Notes: generated by a model not told the origin, from the sequence alone. 64,000 nucleotides of DNA from Nocardioides sp. Root122 (GCF_001425025.1 NZ_LMDE01000010.1:227995-291994); one strand, 5' to 3'. Numbered from the stretch's first letter, positions 43,295-53,616 are shown. Numbers and translations: made by a program.

Positions 43295-45202
43295 TCAGAC
43301 CTCGAACTGGCCGGCCTCGAGGCGCTTCTTGACCTCCTGCAGGAACCGGCCGGCGTCGGCGCCGTCGACCAGGCGGTGGTCGTAGGTCAGCGACAGGTGC
43401 ACCATGTGGCGCACCGCGATCGTCTCGCCGAGGTTGGGGTCGTCGATCACGACGGGCCGCTTGACCACGGCACCGGGACCGAGGATCGCCACCTGCGGGC
43501 TGTTGATGATCGGGGTGTCGAACAGGGCCCCGAAGCTGCCGAGGTTGGTGATCGTGAAGGTGCCGCCGGACAGCTCGTCCGGGGTGATCTTGTTGATGCG
43601 GGTGCGCTCGGCCACGTCGGCGATCTTCTTGGCCAGACCGGCGATCGAGAGGTCACCGGCGTCCTTGACGACCGGCGTGAGCAGCCCCTTCTCGGTGTCC
43701 ACCGCGAACGCGATGTTCTCGCGGTCGTAGTAGGTCACCTCGCCCTTCTCGGCGTCGATCGCGGCGTTGAGCTTGGGGTGCAGCTTGAGCGCGTCGATCG
43801 CGGCCTTGGCGAAGAACGGCAGGTAGGTCAGCTTCACGCCCTCTCGCGCCAGGAAGTCGGCCTTGGCCGCCTCGCGCTGGCGGGCGATCGCGGTGACGTC
43901 GACCTCCATCACCTGGGTCAGCTGAGCCGACCCCTGCAGGGACTCGACCATGCGCGAGGCGATGACCTTGCGCAGGCGCGACAGCGGCTCGGTGGTGCCG
44001 CGCAGCGGCGACGGTGCGGCCGAGGTCGGGGCGGCGGCAGCCGGGGGAGCGCCCGCAGCAGCCGGAGCGGCGGCAGGTGCCGAGGCAGGAGCCGCCGCCT
44101 GCTGGGCCGCGGCAGCGGCGTCGAGGACGTCCTGCTTGCGGATGCGGCCGCCGACGCCCGTGCCCTGCACGGAGCCCAGGTCCACACCGTGCTGGTCGGC
44201 CATCTTGCGCACCAGCGGGGTGACGTACGCCGTCTGGTCCCGGCCGCCCTCGCTCGCGGCGGGCGCCGACGGGGCCGGCTGCTGCGCGGCAGCGTCGGTG
44301 CGCTGCGGCTCGGGCTCGCCCTGCGGGGCGGGGGCGTTGGGCGCCTCGCCCTTGGCCTCGGGCTCGGGCTGCTGCTCGGCCTGCTGGGGCTCCGGCTCCG
44401 GCTCCGGCTCGGGCTCCGGCTCGGGGGCCTTCTCCTCGGCGGGGGCCTGCTGCTGGGTGTCCTGCTGGGCGGGCGCGGCGTCGCCGGAGCCGATGACGGC
44501 GAGCTCGGCGCCGACCTCGACGGTCTCGTCCTCCTCGGCCTTGATCTCGAGCAGGGTGCCCGCGACCGGGGAGGGGATCTCGGTGTCGACCTTGTCGGTC
44601 GACACCTCGAGCAGGGGCTCGTCGACGGCGACCTCGTCGCCGACCTGCTTGAGCCAGCGCGTCACGGTGCCCTCGGTGACCGACTCGCCGAGCGCGGGGA
44701 GCGTCACCGAGGTGCCGCCACCGCCGCCACCACCGGAGGAGCCGCCGGGGGAGCCCTCCGAGGAGCTCGCGGCCTGCTCGGCGGCGGGCTCGGACTCGGC
44801 CGGGGCGTCGTCCTTCTCGGACTCGGGCGTGGCGTCGCCGGCCGGCAGGTCACCGGTCTCCTCGGCGTGCTGCTCCTCCTGCTCGGCCTTCTTCTCCGAC
44901 TCCTGCTCGTCGGCGGGCTGCGCCTCGGGCTCGGCGGAGCCGGACGCGTCGCCGGCGGACTCGCCCTCCTCGCCGACGACGGCCAGGACCGCGCCGACCT
45001 CGACGGTGTCGTCCTCGTTGGCCTTGATCTCCAGCAGGGTGCCGGCGACCGGGGAGGGGATCTCGGTGTCGACCTTGTCGGTCGAGACCTCCAGCAGCGG
45101 CTCGTCGACGGCAACCGTGTCACCGACCTGCTTGAGCCAGCGGGTGACGGTGCCCTCGGTGACGGACTCGCCGAGGGCGGGGAGGGTGACTTCGGAGGCC
45201 AT
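43295..45202 (-). CDS. sucB: 2-oxoacid dehydrogenase E2 (dihydrolipoyl acyltransferase)
   Basis: 635 residues. Two lipoyl domains (about residues 1-77 and 165-240), each with the lipoylated Lys in [20 protein letters not shown]. Acidic Pro/Glu/Gln linkers follow, then an E1/E3-binding domain ([34 protein letters not shown]) and the catalytic domain ending [20 protein letters not shown] with the His-Asp pair. The catalytic-domain sequence fits the succinyl-transferring (SucB) group, though in actinobacteria this product also serves pyruvate dehydrogenase. It sits with lpd; E1 is not in the window. The linker region 44388-44427 is a 6-bp Pro-Glu repeat. Confidence 0.92.
   Translation of the reverse strand: MASEVTLPALGESVTEGTVTRWLKQVGDTVAVDEPLLEVSTDKVDTEIPSPVAGTLLEIKANEDDTVEVGAVLAVVGEEGESAGDASGSAEPEAQPADEQESEKKAEQEEQHAEETGDLPAGDATPESEKDDAPAESEPAAEQAASSSEGSPGGSSGGGGGGGTSVTLPALGESVTEGTVTRWLKQVGDEVAVDEPLLEVSTDKVDTEIPSPVAGTLLEIKAEEDETVEVGAELAVIGSGDAAPAQQDTQQQAPAEEKAPEPEPEPEPEPEPQQAEQQPEPEAKGEAPNAPAPQGEPEPQRTDAAAQQPAPSAPAASEGGRDQTAYVTPLVRKMADQHGVDLGSVQGTGVGGRIRKQDVLDAAAAAQQAAAPASAPAAAPAAAGAPPAAAAPTSAAPSPLRGTTEPLSRLRKVIASRMVESLQGSAQLTQVMEVDVTAIARQREAAKADFLAREGVKLTYLPFFAKAAIDALKLHPKLNAAIDAEKGEVTYYDRENIAFAVDTEKGLLTPVVKDAGDLSIAGLAKKIADVAERTRINKITPDELSGGTFTITNLGSFGALFDTPIINSPQVAILGPGAVVKRPVVIDDPNLGETIAVRHMVHLSLTYDHRLVDGADAGRFLQEVKKRLEAGQFEV
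44388..44427. repeat. 6-bp Pro-Glu codon repeat in the E2 linker
   Basis: Units of GGCTCC/GGCTCG run in tandem and encode a PEPEPEPE linker between the second lipoyl domain and the E1/E3-binding domain. Slippage-prone but always in frame. Confidence 0.7.
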
Positions 45203-45240
45203 GAATGTTCCTTCGCTCGCTGGGTGTGGGTAGCTGGGGG

Positions 45241-46629
45241 TCAGGAGTGTGCGTGGAGCGGCTTGCCGGCCAGGGCCAGGTGGGCCTCGCCGAGCGCCTC
45301 GTTCTGGGTGGGGTGCGCGTGCACCAGGGGGGCGACGTCGTCGGCGTGCGCCTCCCAGTTGTAGATCAGCTGGGCCTCGCCGATGAGCTCACCGACCCGG
45401 TCGCCCACCATGTGGACGCCGAGGACGGGACCGTCGGTCAGGCCGACGAGCTTGACGAAGCCCTGGGTCTGCAGGATCTGGCTCTTGCCGTTGCCGCCGA
45501 GGTCGTAGGTCACCGTGGTGACCGCGTCGCCGTGCCGCTCGCGCGCGGTGGCCTCGTCGAGGCCGACCGAGGCGATCTCGGGGTGGGAGTAGGTCACCCG
45601 CGGGATGCCGGACTCGTCGACCGGGCGCGGGTCGAGCCCGGCGATCTCCTCGGCCACGAAGATGCCCTGCTGGAAGCCGCGGTGGGCCAGCTGCAGGCCC
45701 GGCACGATGTCGCCGACGGCGTAGACGTCCTCGACGTTGGTGCGGCAGCGCTCGTCGGCGAGCACGAAGCCGCGGTCCATCGCGACGCCCTGCTCGGCGT
45801 AGCCCAGGCCGTCGGTCGACGGCCCACGGCCGACGGCGACCAGGAGCACCTCGGCCTCGATCACGCTCTCGCCGTCCTTGGCGCCCTCGACCGTCACGGC
45901 CACGCCGGTGTCGGTGACCTTGACGCTCTTGAAGGACGTGGCGGTGCGGAAGTCGATCTTGCGCTTGCGGAAGGCGCGCTCGAGCGCCTTGGAGGAGGCC
46001 TCGTCCTCCGCGGCGACCAGCCGCGGGAGGGCCTCGACGATGGTGACGTCGGAGCCGAAGGACTTCCACACGCTGGCGAACTCGCAGCCGATGACGCCGC
46101 CGCCGAGCACGATGGCCGAGGCGGGCACGCGGTCAAGGCGCAGGGCGTGCTCCGAGGTCAGCACCTTCTCGCCGTCGACCTCCAGCCCGGGGAGGCTCTT
46201 GCTGTAGGAGCCGGAGGCGAGCACGACCGCCTTGCCGGTGTAGGCCGTGCCGTCGACGGTCACCTCGCGTGGGCCCGTCAGCGTGCCGCTGCCCTGGATG
46301 ACGGTGATGCCGCGGGACTTGATCAGGCCGGTCAGGCCCTTGAAGAGCCGGTCGACGACCTTGTCCTTGTAGGCGTTGACACCGGCCATGTCGATGCCGT
46401 CGAGGGTGGCGGTGACGCCGAACTGGGCGGCCTCGCGGGCGGAGTCGGCGACCTCTGCGGCGTGGAGCAGCGCCTTGGTCGGGATGCACCCGACGTGGAG
46501 GCAGGTGCCGCCCAGGTTGCCCTTCTCGACCAGTCCGACACTCAGCCCCAGCTGGGCCGCTCGCAAGGCACAGGCGTAACCGCCCGAACCAGCCCCGAGG
46601 ACGAGTACGTCGAACTCACCGTCCGCCAC
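45241..46629 (-). CDS. lpd: Dihydrolipoyl dehydrogenase
   Basis: 462 residues. FAD- and NAD-dependent disulfide oxidoreductase that reoxidises lipoyl groups. FAD site [20 protein letters not shown], redox-active CLHVGC, second dinucleotide site [17 protein letters not shown], and the active His-Glu near the C-terminus ([20 protein letters not shown]). GTG at 46629 has GGAGGG six bases upstream. The E2 gene follows 38 bases downstream. Confidence 0.96.
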   Translation of the reverse strand: MADGEFDVLVLGAGSGGYACALRAAQLGLSVGLVEKGNLGGTCLHVGCIPTKALLHAAEVADSAREAAQFGVTATLDGIDMAGVNAYKDKVVDRLFKGLTGLIKSRGITVIQGSGTLTGPREVTVDGTAYTGKAVVLASGSYSKSLPGLEVDGEKVLTSEHALRLDRVPASAIVLGGGVIGCEFASVWKSFGSDVTIVEALPRLVAAEDEASSKALERAFRKRKIDFRTATSFKSVKVTDTGVAVTVEGAKDGESVIEAEVLLVAVGRGPSTDGLGYAEQGVAMDRGFVLADERCRTNVEDVYAVGDIVPGLQLAHRGFQQGIFVAEEIAGLDPRPVDESGIPRVTYSHPEIASVGLDEATARERHGDAVTTVTYDLGGNGKSQILQTQGFVKLVGLTDGPVLGVHMVGDRVGELIGEAQLIYNWEAHADDVAPLVHAHPTQNEALGEAHLALAGKPLHAHS

Positions 46630-46820
46630 AGATATCCCTCCACACACGTCGTTCGCTCAGCCGATGCCCGGCTGATCTCCGGCGCCGCCCATCCTTGCAC
46701 TCTTCGCGCGCCTGTCCACACCGGGCCGTCCCGAGTCGATCCGAGTGGATCTGACCGGATCCCGAGCCGGATCGGCGTGACTCCCGGTGTCGTGGGGCCC
46801 GCCCCGGCAGAATGGTCACC

Positions 46821-47192
46821 ATGGGCATGTTCGACCGATTCCGGCGCAAGGGGCGCACCCGACGTCCGGCGCGTGATGCTGCGCGCACCGGCTCCACGAC
46901 CGTCCGGGCCTCCGACGGCGAGGACTTGCGCCACCTGGAGAAGTTCGTCGCGACCCGGCAGGGCGTGGAGGGCTTCGTGGAGCCGCGGACCGCGGTCAGC
47001 GACGTCACGCTCCTGCTCGTCGCGCACGACGGGGAGTGGACGCGACGCCGTGTGCCCAGCGTGAGGTGGGCGCACGACTTCGCCAACAAGCACCGCGTTC
47101 CGTCCTACGACGCCGCGGTCGTCGGCGTGCCGCAGCGGATGCGCGACTACAACGCCCGCCAGAAGGCGGAGCGCAAGGCGCGGGGCTACTAG
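46821..47192 (+). CDS. Small basic conserved protein
   Basis: 123 residues. Basic N-terminus (MFDRFRRKGRTRRPARD), a middle domain HLEKFVATRQGVEGFVEPRT, SDVTLLLVAHDGEWTRRRVP, and a basic C-terminal tail (RMRDYNARQKAERKARGY). Family function is unknown to me; proteins like this are annotated as hypothetical in actinobacteria. ATG at 46821 follows CAGAAT by seven bases, pointing to a leaderless mRNA. It overlaps the pepA stop by four bases (convergent). Confidence 0.75.
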   Translation: MGMFDRFRRKGRTRRPARDAARTGSTTVRASDGEDLRHLEKFVATRQGVEGFVEPRTAVSDVTLLLVAHDGEWTRRRVPSVRWAHDFANKHRVPSYDAAVVGVPQRMRDYNARQKAERKARGY

Positions 47193-48712
47193 CCCCGCTG
47201 CACCTGCTGGCCCGCGGACAGCGTCCGCGCGAGCTCGACGAGGGTGGTGACCCCGAAGCCGGTGGCGCCCGAGGGGACGTGTCCGTAGGGGCCGCCCGTG
47301 TTGATCTCCTTGCCGGCGATGTCGAGGTGCGCCCACGGCAGCCCGCCGGTGAACTCGCGCAGGAACGCCGAGGCGTAGAGGCCGCCGCCCCACCGCACCC
47401 AGTCGTGCTGGAGCAGGTCGGCGACCTTCGAGCTGGTGATCCGCTCCTTCATCTCCTCGGGGATCGGCATCGGCCAGTGCTGCTCGCCGGCGGCGGAGCC
47501 GGCCGCCAGCACGGCGTCGACCTCGTCGTCGGTGCCCATCACGGCGCCGACCTTGTCGCCGAGCGCGAGCTGCATGTGGCCGGTGAGGGTGGCGATGTCG
47601 ACGACGACGTCGGGCTCCTCCTCGACCGCGAGGGCGAGGGCGTCGCCGAGCAGCATCCGGCCCTCGGCGTCGGTGTTGGCGATCTCGACCGTGGTGCCGT
47701 TGCGCATGGTGATCACGTCACCGGGACGCGTGGAGGTGCCGGACACCATGTTCTCCGCCATGGGCGCGAACGCGGTGACCTTCACGGGCAGGCCGAGCCG
47801 GGCGATGGCCAGCGTGGCTGCGACGACACTGGCCGCGCCGGCCATGTCGCCCTTCATGTTCATCATGCTCGAGCTCGGCTTGATGGTGAGGCCGCCGGAG
47901 TCGAAGGTGACGCCCTTGCCGACCAGCGCGAGGTGGGCGACCGCGTCCTTGGGTGCCCAGGTCAGCTTGGCCAGCCGCGACGGCGCGGCCGATGAGTTGC
48001 CCACGCTGAGGATGCCGCCGCAGCCCATGTCGGCGAGCTGCTCGTGGTCGAAGACCTCGAGCGTCACCTTCGGCGCGCCACGGCCCTTGGTGACCTCCTT
48101 GTGGGCAGCGGTGACGAGGTCGGCCAGCAGCGGCGGGGTGCAGTCGCCGGGCGGGGTGTTGACCCAGTCGCGGCACAGGGTCACGGCGTCGGCCAGGACC
48201 TGGGCGCTCTCGAGGGCGGCGACCGCCTCGGCCCGCCGGGCGATGGAGGTGAGCACGACGACGTCGTTGGGCGCGTCGGGCTCGGGCATCTGCGACTTGT
48301 AGGCGGTGAACGCGTAGCCGCCGAGGCGGTGGCCCTCCACGACTGCCGAGACCAGCTCGGGGGTGTCGGCGGGCAGGGCGAGCGCGACCGACGCGGCGTT
48401 GGAGACGCTGCGGGCCGCGACACCGGCGGCACGACGTACGGCGACCGGGTCGGCCGGGTCGTCACCGAGACCGACGAACACCAGCAGGGGTGCGTTGACC
48501 TCCTCGCGCGTCGGCGCCTTGACGGCCTCGCCCGGCTTGCCGGTCACGCCCATCGTCGACAGGAACGGCCGGAGCCGGCGGCCGTAGGCCTTCGCCACCT
48601 CCTCCGCGGCATCGCAGAGTCGGGGGCCCTTGTCACCGGCGACCACTCCCACCACGACGGCGTCGGCGCGGGTCTTGGCGGGGCTGGCGGCACGGAGTGC
48701 GTACGAGGTCAC
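47189..48712 (-). CDS. pepA: Leucyl aminopeptidase (M17)
   Basis: 507 residues. The metal and active-site motifs of the M17 family are present: VGKGVTFDSGGLTIK, MKGDMAGAASVVAATLAIAR and the signature NTDAEGRMLLGDAL. It removes N-terminal residues from peptides in the cytoplasm as a hexamer. GTG at 48712 is fixed by TAACAT seven bases upstream. Divergent from gcvT across only 55 bp, in which both leaderless promoters lie back to back. Confidence 0.94.
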   Translation of the reverse strand: MTSYALRAASPAKTRADAVVVGVVAGDKGPRLCDAAEEVAKAYGRRLRPFLSTMGVTGKPGEAVKAPTREEVNAPLLVFVGLGDDPADPVAVRRAAGVAARSVSNAASVALALPADTPELVSAVVEGHRLGGYAFTAYKSQMPEPDAPNDVVVLTSIARRAEAVAALESAQVLADAVTLCRDWVNTPPGDCTPPLLADLVTAAHKEVTKGRGAPKVTLEVFDHEQLADMGCGGILSVGNSSAAPSRLAKLTWAPKDAVAHLALVGKGVTFDSGGLTIKPSSSMMNMKGDMAGAASVVAATLAIARLGLPVKVTAFAPMAENMVSGTSTRPGDVITMRNGTTVEIANTDAEGRMLLGDALALAVEEEPDVVVDIATLTGHMQLALGDKVGAVMGTDDEVDAVLAAGSAAGEQHWPMPIPEEMKERITSSKVADLLQHDWVRWGGGLYASAFLREFTGGLPWAHLDIAGKEINTGGPYGHVPSGATGFGVTTLVELARTLSAGQQVQRG

Positions 48713-48767
48713 CCGCCGCATGTTAGGGGAGGCTGCCGCGGAGGACGGCTGCGGTAGGTTTCGCACC

Positions 48768-49886
48768 ATGGCAGGAACGCTCAAGCAGTCGCCGCTCCAC
48801 GACCGTCATGAGGCTCTGGGCGCGAAGTTCGCCGAGTTCGGTGGCTGGTCGATGCCGCTCGAGTACGCCACGGGCGTCGTCAAGGAGCACACCGCCGTGC
48901 GCGAGTCGGTCGGGATCTTCGACGTGAGCCACCTCGGCAAGGCCATGGTGTCGGGTCCCGGTGCCGTCGACCTCGTCAACGCGACGCTGTCCAACGAGCT
49001 CGCGAAGATCGAGCCCGGCAAGGCCCAGTACACGCTGTGCCTCGACGAGTCCGGCGGCATCGTCGACGACCTGATCGCCTACTGGCACGACGACGAGCAC
49101 GTCCTGCTCATCCCCAACGCCGCCAACACCGCCGAGGTCGTGCGCCGGCTCCAGGCCGAGGCGCCCGAGGGGGTGAAGGTCGTCGACCACCACGACGACT
49201 ACGCCGTGCTCGCCGTCCAGGGCACCCGCTCCGACGAGGTGCTGGACAAGGTCGGCCTGCCGACCGGGCACGACTACATGTCGTTCGTGGAGGCCGACTT
49301 CGGCACCGAGTCCGGTGAGACGGTCGGTGTCGTGGTCTGCCGCACCGGCTACACCGGGGAGCGTGGCTACGAGCTGGTCGTCGCGAACGCCGCGGCCGGA
49401 CGGTTGTGGGACGCGTTGATGGCCGCCGGCGAGGAGCACGGCATCACCGCCTGCGGGCTGGGCGCGCGCGACACGCTGCGCACCGAGATGGGCTACCCCC
49501 TGCACGGCCAGGACATCGGCCTCGACACCAACCCGGTCGAGGCGGGCCTGTCGTGGGCGGTCGGCTGGAAGAAGGACGCCTTCTGGGGCCGCGACGCGGT
49601 CGTGAAGGTGAAGGAGGAGGGCCCGAAGCGTCGGCTGCGCGGGCTCGTCGCGGTCGGGCGCGGCATCCCGCGTCCCGGCATGGGCGTGACGCTCACCCAG
49701 GACGTCCCGCTCGCCGACATCACCTCCGGCACCTTCTCGCCGACCTTGAAGAAGGGCATCGGCCTGGCGCTGATCCCGGTCATGGTCGCCGAGGACGCCC
49801 AGGTCGGCGTCGACATCCGCGGCCGACGCGAGATCTTCCAGCTGGTGAAGCCACCGTTCGTCGACCCGTCGGTGAAGGAGTCCTGA
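48768..49886 (+). CDS. gcvT: Glycine cleavage system aminomethyltransferase (T protein)
   Basis: 372 residues. It transfers the methylene group from the lipoyl arm of GcvH to tetrahydrofolate. Motifs: FGGWSMPLEYATGVVKEHTA, FDVSHLGKAMVSGPGA and GYTGERGYELVV with the folate site, and GLGARDTLRTEMGYPLHGQD. ATG at 48768 follows TAGGTT by seven bases. It needs lipoate, so it fits with lipA and lipB in the same window. No gcvH or gcvP is near. Confidence 0.95.
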   Translation: MAGTLKQSPLHDRHEALGAKFAEFGGWSMPLEYATGVVKEHTAVRESVGIFDVSHLGKAMVSGPGAVDLVNATLSNELAKIEPGKAQYTLCLDESGGIVDDLIAYWHDDEHVLLIPNAANTAEVVRRLQAEAPEGVKVVDHHDDYAVLAVQGTRSDEVLDKVGLPTGHDYMSFVEADFGTESGETVGVVVCRTGYTGERGYELVVANAAAGRLWDALMAAGEEHGITACGLGARDTLRTEMGYPLHGQDIGLDTNPVEAGLSWAVGWKKDAFWGRDAVVKVKEEGPKRRLRGLVAVGRGIPRPGMGVTLTQDVPLADITSGTFSPTLKKGIGLALIPVMVAEDAQVGVDIRGRREIFQLVKPPFVDPSVKES

Positions 49887-50138
49887 GTGCTGCCCGGCCA
49901 GCCCCCGACGTTCCGCCCGCCGTCCTCCTCCGAGCGACCGTGGTGGTGGCGCCTCGAGGACGCCTCCGGTGAGGCGGTCGAGGTGGCCGCCTACTCCGAC
50001 CAGCGCTTCGGCAACCAGGGCGACGCCGAGTCGTGGGTCGGGGAGATCTGGGCCGACCTGGCCGAGCACGGCGTCGCCGCGGTGACGCTCTTCGAGCACG
50101 ACCGCCAGGTCTACGGCCCGATGTCGCTCAGCGCCTGA
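49887..50138 (+). CDS. Small conserved protein coupled to gcvT
   Basis: 83 residues. It starts with GTG directly after the gcvT TGA, and AAGGAG lies inside the gcvT end, so it is translationally coupled. Sequence: SSSERPWWWRLEDASGEAVE, AESWVGEIWADLAEHGVAAV and a short acidic end. No catalytic motif or membrane segment is seen. It recurs after gcvT in related actinobacteria by my recollection, function unknown. Confidence 0.7.
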   Translation: MLPGQPPTFRPPSSSERPWWWRLEDASGEAVEVAAYSDQRFGNQGDAESWVGEIWADLAEHGVAAVTLFEHDRQVYGPMSLSA

Positions 50139-50195
50139 CCCGATCCGTCGGCGGCCCGGCTCCGAAGCACATCGGGAGCACGCAGGGAGGTGGCC

Positions 50196-51056
50196 ATGGC
50201 CGACGGATCGGACTTCTCGCTCTACCTCGCCGCGCGCTGGCCCGACCTCGTCGCCGGGCTGGAGGAGGAGGGCGTCGCCCCCGACGCCGCCCGCCTGGCC
50301 GTCGCGCAGGTGCTGCTGGCGAGCCGTCGCTCGTGGGCGCGCCGCACCCGCGACGAGGACGTCGACGTCACCCTGTGGGCCGAGCTGCGCGAGCGCACCG
50401 GGCTGCCGACCCGCCCCCGTGAGGCCGCGCCCCACGGCGTACGTCCAGCGGACCCGACCGACCCGCCCGAGCCGTGGCTGGAGCGGGCCGAGCAGGCGCG
50501 TGGCCTACGACGTCGCCGCCGCGCGCGACTCGGCGTGGCCTGGCTGGCCGGCGTCGCGGTGCTCGTGGCCGGCTGGGCCTGGTGGGCCGGTCGCCCGCCG
50601 CCACGCGAGGTCCGGCAGGAGGCCAACCCCTTCCCCGTGGTCTGGTACGCCGAGGGGCAGCTCCACCTCGAGGACGTCGTCGTCGAGCTGCCCGGAGTCG
50701 AGGCGTTCGTGGCCTGGGGACCGGGCGCCGCCGCCGTGCTCAGGTCCGGGGAGGTCGTGCGCGTCGACGCCGACGGCGACGTGCACGACCTCGACCGCGC
50801 GCCGCGGACGCTGGACGAGCCCCCCGACGCGCCGCCGTACCTCCCGCTGGGGGAGTACGACGTCCTGGTGCAGAGCGCCCCGGTCCCCGGCGGCGGCTGG
50901 GCGCACCTGCTCGACTCCTCCCGCCGGGCCGGTCAGCAGGACGAGGTGCGGCAGTCGGAGACCGGCCGGCGGGCGCTGGTGCTGTGCACGGCCGGCGGCG
51001 CGTGCGCTGCGCCACGCACGATCCTCGAGGCCGACGGCTCCATCCGACTGCGCTGA
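50196..51056 (+). CDS. Hypothetical membrane-anchored protein
   Basis: 286 residues. Cytoplasmic N-terminal part with helices (DFSLYLAARWPDLVAGLEEE, DAARLAVAQVLLASRRSWAR), a Pro-rich linker, one helix (RLGVAWLAGVAVLVAGWAWW) and an extracytoplasmic beta-rich domain. ATG at 50196 has GGGAGG six bases upstream; a GTG six bases earlier is less likely. I do not recognise the family. The extracytoplasmic domain has two Cys (LCTAGGACAAP) that may form a disulfide. Confidence 0.65.
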   Translation: MADGSDFSLYLAARWPDLVAGLEEEGVAPDAARLAVAQVLLASRRSWARRTRDEDVDVTLWAELRERTGLPTRPREAAPHGVRPADPTDPPEPWLERAEQARGLRRRRRARLGVAWLAGVAVLVAGWAWWAGRPPPREVRQEANPFPVVWYAEGQLHLEDVVVELPGVEAFVAWGPGAAAVLRSGEVVRVDADGDVHDLDRAPRTLDEPPDAPPYLPLGEYDVLVQSAPVPGGGWAHLLDSSRRAGQQDEVRQSETGRRALVLCTAGGACAAPRTILEADGSIRLR

Positions 51057-51090
51057 GGGATCAGGAGCACGACGCCTTCGTCGGGGCGCC

Positions 51091-51738
51091 TCAGATCAGC
51101 CCGCGAGCTCGCTGCTGCTGCACGCGCAGCTCCTCGAACACCTCGCCGCGGATGAGGTCCTCGGTCTTGCTCGGCAGGTCGATGAACCGGAAGCTGACGG
51201 CGGGCGGCCGGTCCTCGCGGTGGAAGTGCTGGAGCGCCTCGGCGGCACAGGCGACCTCGCCGCGACCGAGCTGCAGCTGCACGTCCGCGACCACGCCGGG
51301 CTTGGGCGGCGCGTCGACGTCGTCGCCGAACACCACCCGCATGCCGCCCTCGCTCACGTCGAGGGTGGTGCCGATCAGGCGGACGCCCTCGACGCGCACC
51401 TGGACGGTGCGGTCCATCTGTGCGCGCACAGCGTGCCGGCGCTGGCCCGTCGTCGCGGGCCCGACCGGGCGGACCCGCCACAGGGGGGACTCGCCGCGCT
51501 CGAGCGCGACGAGCTCGACGGGGAGCGAACGCAGCTCCTCGTCGCCGCGCCACAGGATCTGGAACCGCTCGCCGACCGGGAGGGACACTCGCAGGTCGTC
51601 ACGGCCACGCGCCACGGTGAGCACGACCTCCTGGTCGGACGCCGCCTCCACGAAGCTGACCAGGGTCGAGCCACGATCGGCGACGATCACGTCGACGACG
51701 TCCTTGACCTCGGGCACGTCGACACCCGGAACACCCAC
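51091..51738 (-). CDS. PilZ-domain (c-di-GMP binding) protein
   Basis: 215 residues. An N-terminal YcgR-like beta domain (VLTVARGRDDLRVSLPVGER) leads to a PilZ domain with the R-x3-R element QRRHAVRAQMDR (about residues 105-116) and DVSEGGMRVVFGDD, the D/NxSxxG element. These bind cyclic di-GMP, so the protein is probably an effector for flagella or surface behaviour. GTG at 51738 is chosen because GGAGGGGGG lies just upstream of it. No motility genes are near. Confidence 0.85.
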   Translation of the reverse strand: MGVPGVDVPEVKDVVDVIVADRGSTLVSFVEAASDQEVVLTVARGRDDLRVSLPVGERFQILWRGDEELRSLPVELVALERGESPLWRVRPVGPATTGQRRHAVRAQMDRTVQVRVEGVRLIGTTLDVSEGGMRVVFGDDVDAPPKPGVVADVQLQLGRGEVACAAEALQHFHREDRPPAVSFRFIDLPSKTEDLIRGEVFEELRVQQQRARGLI

Positions 51739-51867
51739 TCGAGGCCCCCCTCCCACGGTTCGGACGCACGGCGCGTCCGAACGGGGGCCACCGTATGCCG
51801 AGCACGCGCTCCGGGGTGCAGGAACGGCAAAGACGGGCGGGACAGGTCATGGGTAGGGTCGCGCCTC

Positions 51868-52650
51868 GTGGCTGAAGCGTTGTGGACAGGTGTGGCGCAG
51901 GCGTACGCGCGGAGCTTCGCGGGGCTGTGCGCGGGGGCGATCCCGACCATGCTGGCGGGCCTGCCCGCCGGTTCGCGGGTCCTGGACATCGGCTGCGGGC
52001 CGGGCGCCCTCGCCGCAGCCGCCCGCGACGCGTCCCTGGACGTGGTGGCGGTCGAGCCCGACCCGGAGATGGCTGCCCTCGCCTCCCGGCGGCTCGGCCA
52101 GGACGTGGTCGTGGCCGGCCTGCCCGACCTGCCGCTGGCGAGCGGCGGCTTCGAGGCGGTCCTCGTCAACTTCGTGCTCAACCACGTGGACAACCCCGCG
52201 GCCGCGGCGCACGAGGTCGTCCGGATGGCGGCACCCGGTGGTCTGGTGCGCGCGACCATCTGGACCTCGGCGCCGTCTGCGCAGGGTCAGCTCTTCCGCT
52301 CGGTGCTGGAGGCCAGCGGCGCCGTCGAGCCCGTCTTCCCCCGGCTGGCTGACGGAGTCGACTTCGAGCGGAGCCCGGACGGTCTCGGGATGCTGCTGGC
52401 GGCCGCGGGCGCCCGCGTCACCGACGCCCGGATGGTCGACTGGGTGTGGCGGGTGGCCCCCGACGACTTCTGGGCCGCGCCGACCGGCGGCGTCGGCGGG
52501 CTCGGCGTCGCCTGGTCCGCCCAGACCCCCGAGGTGCGGGACCGGATGCGCGTCGAGCTCGACCGCCTCTCCGAGCCCCTGCAGGAGGACGGGCTGATCG
52601 TGCTGCCCGCCACGGCGGCGTACGTCGAGGCGCGCGTCCCCAGGTCGTAG
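51868..52650 (+). CDS. SAM-dependent methyltransferase (class I)
   Basis: 260 residues. Motif I VLDIGCGPGALAAAARDA, motif II VVAVEPDPEMAALASRRLGQ and post-motif LVNFVLNHVDNPAAAAHEV mark a Rossmann methyltransferase of the UbiE/Methyltransf_11 type. GTG at 51868 follows TAGGGT by eight bases. The substrate cannot be read; it may be a small molecule. Confidence 0.85.
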   Translation: MAEALWTGVAQAYARSFAGLCAGAIPTMLAGLPAGSRVLDIGCGPGALAAAARDASLDVVAVEPDPEMAALASRRLGQDVVVAGLPDLPLASGGFEAVLVNFVLNHVDNPAAAAHEVVRMAAPGGLVRATIWTSAPSAQGQLFRSVLEASGAVEPVFPRLADGVDFERSPDGLGMLLAAAGARVTDARMVDWVWRVAPDDFWAAPTGGVGGLGVAWSAQTPEVRDRMRVELDRLSEPLQEDGLIVLPATAAYVEARVPRS

Positions 52651-52682
52651 GGGGCGCCGGCGTGGCGTCGTAGAGTCGTCCC

Positions 52683-53477
52683 GTGCGCGCCTACCTCGAC
52701 CTGCTGCAGCGGATCCTCGACGAGGGGGTCGAGAAGACCGACCGGACCGGCACGGGCACGTTGAGCGTGTTCGGGCACCAGATGCGCTTCGACCTGTCCG
52801 AGGGCTTCCCGCTGGTGACGACCAAGAAGGTGCACACCCGCTCGGTCTTCGGCGAGCTGCTGTGGTTCCTGCGCGGCGACACCAACGTGAAGTGGCTGCA
52901 GGACCGTGGCATCACCATCTGGGACGAGTGGGCCGACGACGACGGCGACCTCGGACCCGTCTACGGCTACCAGTGGCGCTCGTGGCCCACGCCCGACGGC
53001 CGGCACGTCGACCAGATCAGCCGCCTCGTCGAGGGCATCCGCACCAACCCCGACTCACGTCGCCACATCGTCTCGGCGTGGAACGTCGCCGACGTCGACG
53101 ACATGGCGCTCCCGCCGTGCCACACGCTCTTCCAGTTCTACGTCGCCGACGGCAGGCTGTCGTGCCAGCTCTACCAGCGCTCGGCCGACACCTTCCTAGG
53201 CGTGCCGTTCAACATCGCGTCCTACGCCCTGCTCACGCACATGGTCGCCCAGGTCACCGGCCTCGAGGTCGGCGACTTCGTCCACACGATGGGCGACGCG
53301 CACCTCTACCTCAACCACGTCGAGCAGGCGAGGCTGCAGCTCACCCGCGAGCCGCGCCCGCTGCCGAGGCTGGTCCTCGACCCCGGTGTCACCGAGATCG
53401 ACGGGTTCGACCTCGAGGACATCGCCGTCGAGGGCTACGACCCGCACCCCGTCATCAAGGCCCCCATCGCGGTGTAG
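52683..53477 (+). CDS. thyA: Thymidylate synthase
   Basis: 264 residues. Methylates dUMP with methylene-tetrahydrofolate. Motifs: [19 protein letters not shown], the catalytic [32 protein letters not shown] and [15 protein letters not shown] at 52683 is fixed by TAGAGT (52671-52676) six bases upstream. dfrA, which regenerates its folate cofactor, follows 236 bases later. Confidence 0.97.
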   Translation: MRAYLDLLQRILDEGVEKTDRTGTGTLSVFGHQMRFDLSEGFPLVTTKKVHTRSVFGELLWFLRGDTNVKWLQDRGITIWDEWADDDGDLGPVYGYQWRSWPTPDGRHVDQISRLVEGIRTNPDSRRHIVSAWNVADVDDMALPPCHTLFQFYVADGRLSCQLYQRSADTFLGVPFNIASYALLTHMVAQVTGLEVGDFVHTMGDAHLYLNHVEQARLQLTREPRPLPRLVLDPGVTEIDGFDLEDIAVEGYDPHPVIKAPIAV

Positions 53478-53484
53478 GTCGCGG

Positions 53485-53616
53485 CTAGTGGCGCTCGAGC
53501 GCTTGGCTCACCGCCTTGGCGACGTCGGCCACCAGCCGGGTGTGCCACCTCTCGTGGGCGGTGAGGTCGGCCACGAGGCTGTGGCAGTCGGGGCATGTCG
53601 CGTGCTCTGTGCTCAT
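53485..53616 (-). CDS. 43-residue C2H2-type zinc-finger-like protein
   Basis: 43 residues from ATG 53616, with GGGAGG seven bases upstream. It has CPDCHSLVADLTAHERWH, the spacing C-x2-C-x9-H-x3-H of a small zinc finger, then an amphipathic helix RLVADVAKAVSQALERH. It lies antisense between thyA and dfrA, in its own frame. The size, metal motif and ribosome binding site make a real gene likely. Function unknown; a DNA-, RNA- or protein-binding role is inferred. Confidence 0.65.
   Translation of the reverse strand: MSTEHATCPDCHSLVADLTAHERWHTRLVADVAKAVSQALERH

Noticed and set aside
43376..45364. Open frame of about 660 codons antisense to sucB
   Set aside because: Gly/Leu/Arg repeats mirror the Pro/Glu/Ala linkers of the E2 protein; not a gene.
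48713..48767. Glycine riboswitch before gcvT
   Set aside because: Only 55 bases separate gcvT and pepA, and gcvT has a leaderless promoter, so there is no leader to hold a riboswitch.
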